64,000 nucleotides of DNA from Peribacillus asahii (GTDB lineage: Bacteria; Bacillota; Bacilli; Bacillales; DSM-1321), in assembly GCF_004006295.1 (NCBI RefSeq), contig NZ_CP026095.1, forward strand, positions 2,156,001-2,220,000. The letters are read 5' to 3'. The notes beneath the pieces are model-generated. The model was not told the origin of the DNA, did not search any database, and saw only the letters and a program-made list of their open reading frames with translations. Below are positions 59,923 to 64,000 of this stretch, piece by piece. A program made the translations under genes and the position numbers. The stretch's first letter is position 1; each line of letters opens with the position of its first letter.

Positions 59923-60271
59923 AACGGTTTTGTGAAACAGAGAAAAATCCTTCCAAAAGGGTTTTGGAGGGTTATTTGGCATAGACAAAAATAGTATATC
60001 ATAAGGGGGGATTTTAGAGGAATATAGTTACATCCTGTTAGCTGGTTTAGTTCATTAAGAAACACAAAAATGATCAATCTTTTTAATAAAAAATACTCCA
60101 ATTAAATATTATAAGAACATGTTTTGATTAATCTTTTCTCAAAACATGCTCTTTCTATTTATTCATATATCAAAGGTTTCTTGTATTAATTTGATCTAAC
60201 ACTTCTATACACCATAGAATGCCGATTAATAATATCTATATCAAATTCTGCACGAACGATAAGGTTCACTT
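59923..60271. other. Gap before the ger operon end
   Basis: Contains the terminator at 60115-60153. No gene seen. Near 60250 a fragment GATAAGGTTCAC recalls the dispersed ATGAGGTT family. Confidence 0.45.
60115..60156. terminator. Terminator-like hairpin, homologous to the one at 4427
   Basis: AGAACATGTTTTGA and TCAAAACATGCTCT arms (one mismatch). The hairpin and some 25 bases after it (TATTTATTC...ATCAAAG) resemble 4427-4490. Confidence 0.65.
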
Positions 60272-61477
60272 CTATGATCCTAATGTTCCATAATCTTTAA
60301 TCGTTAATTTTACATGGTAGTTAATCGGGGTCTCACTAAATGTTTGATCCCAATCCTTTTTGACTTTCTTCCATACTTTGGGGTTCTCAATTTTCAAGTA
60401 ATCTCCGAAGCCAGCAACGTCCACTCGGTATTCTTTTTGCATTTTTTCTATTACATTCCCTACCAAGCGTTTCACTTCATTTTCAAAAGATTTTTCTGCT
60501 TTTTTGAGAAATTCATTTTCAAAAGCATTTCCTGAAAGCACCCAATTTTCAGAAAGTCTTCCATCTGATTCAATGTTTACATCAAAAGAGATGTTGTTTC
60601 CATTAACTCGAGGTATAATACTGCTTTTCATGGACTCTATCTCATACACAAGCAGCTGACCAGTTTCTTTATCAAAGCTTTTCACTACGCCGCCTTTTCC
60701 CTTACCTGTTATCCATGTTATGCCCTCTAGTTCTTCCTCATTCAAAAATCCAGTCATTGTGTGTGTCTTTCCATCGATCACGGCAGCTCCTGCAAATTTG
60801 ACTTCCCCATTCGCTGACAGTACATTTTGCAATAGAAAACTAGATTCTGATTGGATTTTGCTCTCTACTTTAGTATACGACATAGGAGGTAAAATCCTCG
60901 TTGAACGATATGCATTTTCTACAATGCTAACCAGACGAAAGGCTGGAATTCCTCCTGCAGTCTTTGTTTCCAGTGTCTTGCTTGCCTTTCCTTTACTAAT
61001 GAGCACAAGACAGCTTAGTCTAACCTCGCTGTCTCGAAGATTTTGATTAAGTAATTGTTCCAATTTATACGATTTTGCAAGATCTTCACTGATAACAACC
61101 ACTTTCATATGGTAACCGGTTAGGGGTTGATCACTTCTCAATGATAATTCACGAACTATTTGATGGTTGGAATCTCCCGTTTCAGAAGCATTAACATAAG
61201 ATTTTTGTTGTGGTCCGGCTTGTTTTGTTGTTGAACTTGCTACTTCTGGCGTGATAAATTGATAGGTTGCAGTAATCAGGTTTCTTTTTGAATAACCCAC
61301 CCCTTGTTCGTTTAACTTTTTCTCAATGGAGGACTGCTTGCCTTTATCCAATGCCAAACCTATAACTAGACTTTGCTCTTCAATTTCATGACTGCTCCAA
61401 CATCCTGTAAGGGATAAGAACAAAAGAGCCGAGATGGAAATGAAGAGAGGGCGTATATGGCTATGTGATTGTTTCAT
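60272..61477 (-). CDS. Ger(x)C-family spore germination lipoprotein
   Basis: 401 aa. Signal peptide with lipobox SLTGC (Cys26) followed by WSSHEIEEQSLVIGLALDKG, the standard start of GerAC/GerKC/GerBC proteins. Two domains: N-terminal (about 40-200, ending TKTAGGIPAFRLVSIVENAY) and C-terminal (about 220-395: DVNIESDGRLSENWV, NEVKRLVGNVIEKMQKEYRV, DYLKIENPKVWKKVKKDWD). Third subunit of a nutrient germinant receptor in the spore inner membrane. Its start overlaps the end of the permease-like subunit gene by 17 nt. Confidence 0.95.
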   Translation of the reverse strand: MKQSHSHIRPLFISISALLFLSLTGCWSSHEIEEQSLVIGLALDKGKQSSIEKKLNEQGVGYSKRNLITATYQFITPEVASSTTKQAGPQQKSYVNASETGDSNHQIVRELSLRSDQPLTGYHMKVVVISEDLAKSYKLEQLLNQNLRDSEVRLSCLVLISKGKASKTLETKTAGGIPAFRLVSIVENAYRSTRILPPMSYTKVESKIQSESSFLLQNVLSANGEVKFAGAAVIDGKTHTMTGFLNEEELEGITWITGKGKGGVVKSFDKETGQLLVYEIESMKSSIIPRVNGNNISFDVNIESDGRLSENWVLSGNAFENEFLKKAEKSFENEVKRLVGNVIEKMQKEYRVDVAGFGDYLKIENPKVWKKVKKDWDQTFSETPINYHVKLTIKDYGTLGS

Positions 61478-62564
61478 ATTTTCCTCCCTTTATTCTTGAG
61501 ATAATAAGCAGGAGAAGCGGGAGTAAACCAAATAAAAATAATGCGAAATTGCCGATGAAATCTCCAAATTTAAAGAGGTCATTGACATTTTTCGAAATCG
61601 TGGAAATGATATATAGAATCGGAAGCAAGCCAAACATAAATGGTTGAATGCTCTTTTTTGAAAGTTGAGCTAGCCCTAAAGAAGCTGCATAGTATGTGAT
61701 GGTGAATGTGGAAAATATTTGCATAATCCAAACCACGAGCAATAAAGATTCAAACCGTTCAAAGATCAAACCGGAGACTTCAAAACTTCGTATAAGATCA
61801 AGTGTCGGCCATGTTCTCGTTACCACTCCATCAACGGATAATGCTCCGATAACCATTACGACCGTTATCACGTAAAAAATTAATGAAATGGACACTCCAA
61901 CAAGCACGGCTTTTACTGCTTTTTTTGGCTGATTCATAAACGGAATAAGCAGTAACATGATTTCAGGCCCTGTAAAAGCGAGAGCCGTTGTCTTTACTCC
62001 TTTTAGTACAGGGATAACTCCTTCTCCTAATACTGGACGCAGATTATTGATCTCAAATATTTTAATGCTCATAAAGGAAACAACCAAAAAAAGGATAAGT
62101 GTCAAAGGTAATATAATTTCAAAAAGACGGGCGATTGGGTTAATGCCGCCGATAATCAGATAGAGACTCACCCACATGAAAGTCATAGTAATAGCCCATG
62201 TAGGGGTACCTTGCAGAAGTAAATACCTCATGACTTCCGCCATTGAACGGAGTTGAAACCCGGAAGTCATAAGAAAATAACAGATTATAGCTAAATTGAG
62301 TAACCCACCCACCCATTTTCCTACAATTTCATTGATGTATTGATAAAAGGTCTTTTTTGGAAACTGCTGGCCTAATTTAACCATGATCACCCCTGCGATT
62401 ATGGCGATAACCCCGCCTAAAATAACGCTTATCCATACATCTGGTGTATGCGCTTTCTCCGCAGATGATCTGGGTAGGGTGAGTAATCCTGTACCAAGTA
62501 TAAAGTTGATGACAATGACAGCTGCTTGAGGAGTGGTAATTTGGTCTTTCGGACTGAGAATCAT
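61461..62564 (-). CDS. GerAB/GerKB-type germination permease subunit
   Basis: 367 aa, ten helices, of the endospore-germination permease family within the APC superfamily. KDQITTPQAAVIVINFILGT followed by GLLTLPRS is its hallmark. PDVWISVILGGVIAIIAG, ALAFTGPEIMLLLIPFMNQP and the later YAASLGLAQ fit. It binds the germinant (often an amino acid) in the spore inner membrane. Middle gene of the operon, 26 nt after the A-subunit gene. Confidence 0.95.
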   Translation of the reverse strand: MILSPKDQITTPQAAVIVINFILGTGLLTLPRSSAEKAHTPDVWISVILGGVIAIIAGVIMVKLGQQFPKKTFYQYINEIVGKWVGGLLNLAIICYFLMTSGFQLRSMAEVMRYLLLQGTPTWAITMTFMWVSLYLIIGGINPIARLFEIILPLTLILFLVVSFMSIKIFEINNLRPVLGEGVIPVLKGVKTTALAFTGPEIMLLLIPFMNQPKKAVKAVLVGVSISLIFYVITVVMVIGALSVDGVVTRTWPTLDLIRSFEVSGLIFERFESLLLVVWIMQIFSTFTITYYAASLGLAQLSKKSIQPFMFGLLPILYIISTISKNVNDLFKFGDFIGNFALFLFGLLPLLLLIISRIKGGKYETIT

Positions 62565-62590
62565 TTTTTAATCACTCTTTCATCGATAGA

Positions 62591-64000
62591 TTATCCTTTA
62601 CGTATAGGATTTTTCGTATGCATCATCTTTGGCCGGCGTTTCATCATCATGAGTGGCATGCGAATCATCAGGTCTTTCCATTCACTTAAACGATAAGGAA
62701 CGGCTGGACTCAAATAAGGTACACCAAAGCTTTTTAATTTCACTAAATGGCTGGCCATAAAAAGAAAAAAGAGAATGACCCCGTATAATCCAAATGTGGC
62801 AGCACATAGCATTGTGGGAAAACGAAGAATCCGTAATGTAAACCCCGTACTATATTGCGGAATGGAAAATGATGAAATAGCGGTTAACGCTACTACAATG
62901 ACCAAAACAGGGCTAATGATCCCGGCCTGTACAGCAGCTTCCCCAATGATTAAACCGCCGACAATTCCCATTGCCGGACCGATTGGCTTAGGTAAGCGCA
63001 GTCCTGCTTCCCTCAAAATTTCGATGGATATTTCCATGAATAATGCTTCGATAAGTGCCGGAAACGGAACGCCGGACCTGGTTCCTATAATGGAGATGGC
63101 CAGTTTGGTCGGAATCATCCCTGAATGAAATGAGATAAAAGCTATATACAAAGACGGCGTAAAAAGAGCCAGAATAGCTGCGAGGTAACGAAGCATTCGT
63201 ATGAATGTGCCAGGAATCCACCTTTCATAATAATCTTCCGGTGATTGCAACACCATGCTTAAGGTAACCGGAGCGATCAAAGCAAAGGGCGTCCCATCTA
63301 ATAAGATGGCCACTCGACCTTCCATCAAAGCAGCGATCACACGATCCGGACGCTCTGTATTCTGTACCTGCGGAAAAGGACTTAGGTAATTATCTTCAAT
63401 GAGTTGTTCTACATAACCTGATTCAGGCACATTATCAATATCAATTTTCTTAATTCGATTTTCTACCTCTTGAACTAGTTCGGGATCAACAATATCTTTT
63501 ATGTAAGCGACAACTAAATCTTTTTTTGAACGCTTTCCTACTTGGAATTTTACTAACGATAAATTCTCAATTTCACCACTGCCCCTTAAAAAAGCTGTAT
63601 TATCACTCAAAGATTCAGTGAAACCGACTCGTGGACCTCTGACTAGTGCCTCTGATACCGGCTCTTCAATCGTTCTTGTTTTAAGTTTTGTAGTTCCAAG
63701 GATTTGCGCATCCAATAATCCATCAATTATAAGAGCGGTAGAGCCTGTTAGTACTTTTGATGCTAACTCTTTAACGGAACGAACTTCTTCCACATCACTA
63801 ATGGATAACACTTCATTTTTTATAAATTCTTTTGAAATGCCTTCTTTGAAGGAAGGAAGGTTCTGCTTATATTCTGCTGAAAAATCAACCATCAATGATG
63901 GCATAATATGCTTATCAATGAGGTCTTTATCCGATAGTCCGTCCACAAAAATGATAATAGACCTTATACCTGTACGCCCTAAATTAAATTCCCGAAAATG
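62591..64000 (-). CDS. GerAA/GerKA-type germination receptor subunit (5' end outside window)
   Basis: At least 469 codons; the frame is open to the right edge ([20 protein letters not shown]), so the first 10-50 residues lie outside. N-terminal soluble domain with [40 protein letters not shown], and [20 protein letters not shown], then about five membrane helices including [40 protein letters not shown] and [21 protein letters not shown]-subunit of a nutrient germinant receptor; first gene of the gerABC-type operon. SigG control expected from family knowledge, promoter not visible. Confidence 0.95.
   Translation of the reverse strand, partial: HFREFNLGRTGIRSIIIFVDGLSDKDLIDKHIMPSLMVDFSAEYKQNLPSFKEGISKEFIKNEVLSISDVEEVRSVKELASKVLTGSTALIIDGLLDAQILGTTKLKTRTIEEPVSEALVRGPRVGFTESLSDNTAFLRGSGEIENLSLVKFQVGKRSKKDLVVAYIKDIVDPELVQEVENRIKKIDIDNVPESGYVEQLIEDNYLSPFPQVQNTERPDRVIAALMEGRVAILLDGTPFALIAPVTLSMVLQSPEDYYERWIPGTFIRMLRYLAAILALFTPSLYIAFISFHSGMIPTKLAISIIGTRSGVPFPALIEALFMEISIEILREAGLRLPKPIGPAMGIVGGLIIGEAAVQAGIISPVLVIVVALTAISSFSIPQYSTGFTLRILRFPTMLCAATFGLYGVILFFLFMASHLVKLKSFGVPYLSPAVPYRLSEWKDLMIRMPLMMMKRRPKMMHTKNPIRKG

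Noticed and set aside
1..64000. CRISPR array, rRNA operon, complete tRNA genes, known riboswitches
   Set aside because: I looked for spaced direct repeats, rRNA-like blocks, full cloverleafs and T-box, S-box or similar cores by eye and found none beyond the tRNA 3' end at 14.65 kb.

Overview
The window is low-GC Firmicute DNA from an endospore former, most likely a member of the Bacillaceae. It carries a gerA-type germination operon, a SleB/CwlJ-type cell wall hydrolase, a GerMN lipoprotein, lipoproteins with classical lipoboxes, strong AGGAGG-type ribosome binding sites, many TTG/GTG starts, and typical Bacillus families (YdhK, DUF3892, DUF554, CitS/T-type two-component system, BrnQ, AEC). 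I cannot name the species.

Layout. 0-4.8 kb: the end of a sensor kinase, its response regulator (last codons lost by a frameshift), two lipoproteins of the F510_1955/YdhK kind, then decayed copper genes (CsoR-like, CopZ tail), an NlpC/P60 fragment, a CcdA-like thiol transporter and a LysR fragment. 4.8-10.9 kb: a TauE/SafE exporter, then an accessory stretch in which a 93-aa unknown protein occurs twice intact and once as a stub, interleaved with a LysM cell wall hydrolase, a ClpP-like protease, a GerMN lipoprotein and a GIY-YIG nuclease. 11-14.5 kb: TetR with a drug-type MFS pump, then a 3-oxoacid CoA-transferase operon behind a sigma-54 promoter. 14.6-20.7 kb: tRNA-end att-like site and broken integrase, thioredoxin/MarR pair, DsbA pseudogene, frameshifted DHA2 efflux pump with a possible leader peptide, NfrA-like nitroreductase. 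20.7-24.2 kb: membrane proteins and DUF3892 between two inverted IS200/IS605 ends. 24.4-27.8 kb: a second sigma-54 promoter driving an SDR, a thioesterase and a benzoylformate-decarboxylase-like enzyme. 28-35 kb: two unknown proteins, BrnQ, a DoxX-like protein and a radical SAM enzyme among dispersed repeats. 35-40 kb: CitS/CitT-like two-component system, KdgT permease, DASS transporter remnant and an RraA-like protein, which together suggest 2-keto acid uptake and use. 40-49.5 kb: Dus, DUF445, broken MerR, DUF554, LysR, AEC transporter and a GNAT/nitrilase fusion. 49.7-51.9 kb: an intact IS608-like element (TnpA plus TnpB) joined to an aldehyde dehydrogenase fragment. 52-60 kb: Crp, DoxX, diguanylate cyclase, CPBP protease, and IS1595, IS110 and resolvase remnants. 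60.2-64 kb: a gerABC operon running off the right edge on the minus strand.

The region is unusually rich in decayed genes (about 20) and small dispersed repeats. Several frameshifts lie in homopolymers, so some may be sequencing errors. The most notable items are the triplicated 93-aa family, the two sigma-54 promoters in front of CoA/thiamine-diphosphate catabolic operons, the TnpB element whose predicted guide is a conserved aldehyde dehydrogenase sequence, the structured leader with a 17-codon leader ORF before the efflux pump, and two families of dispersed repeats.
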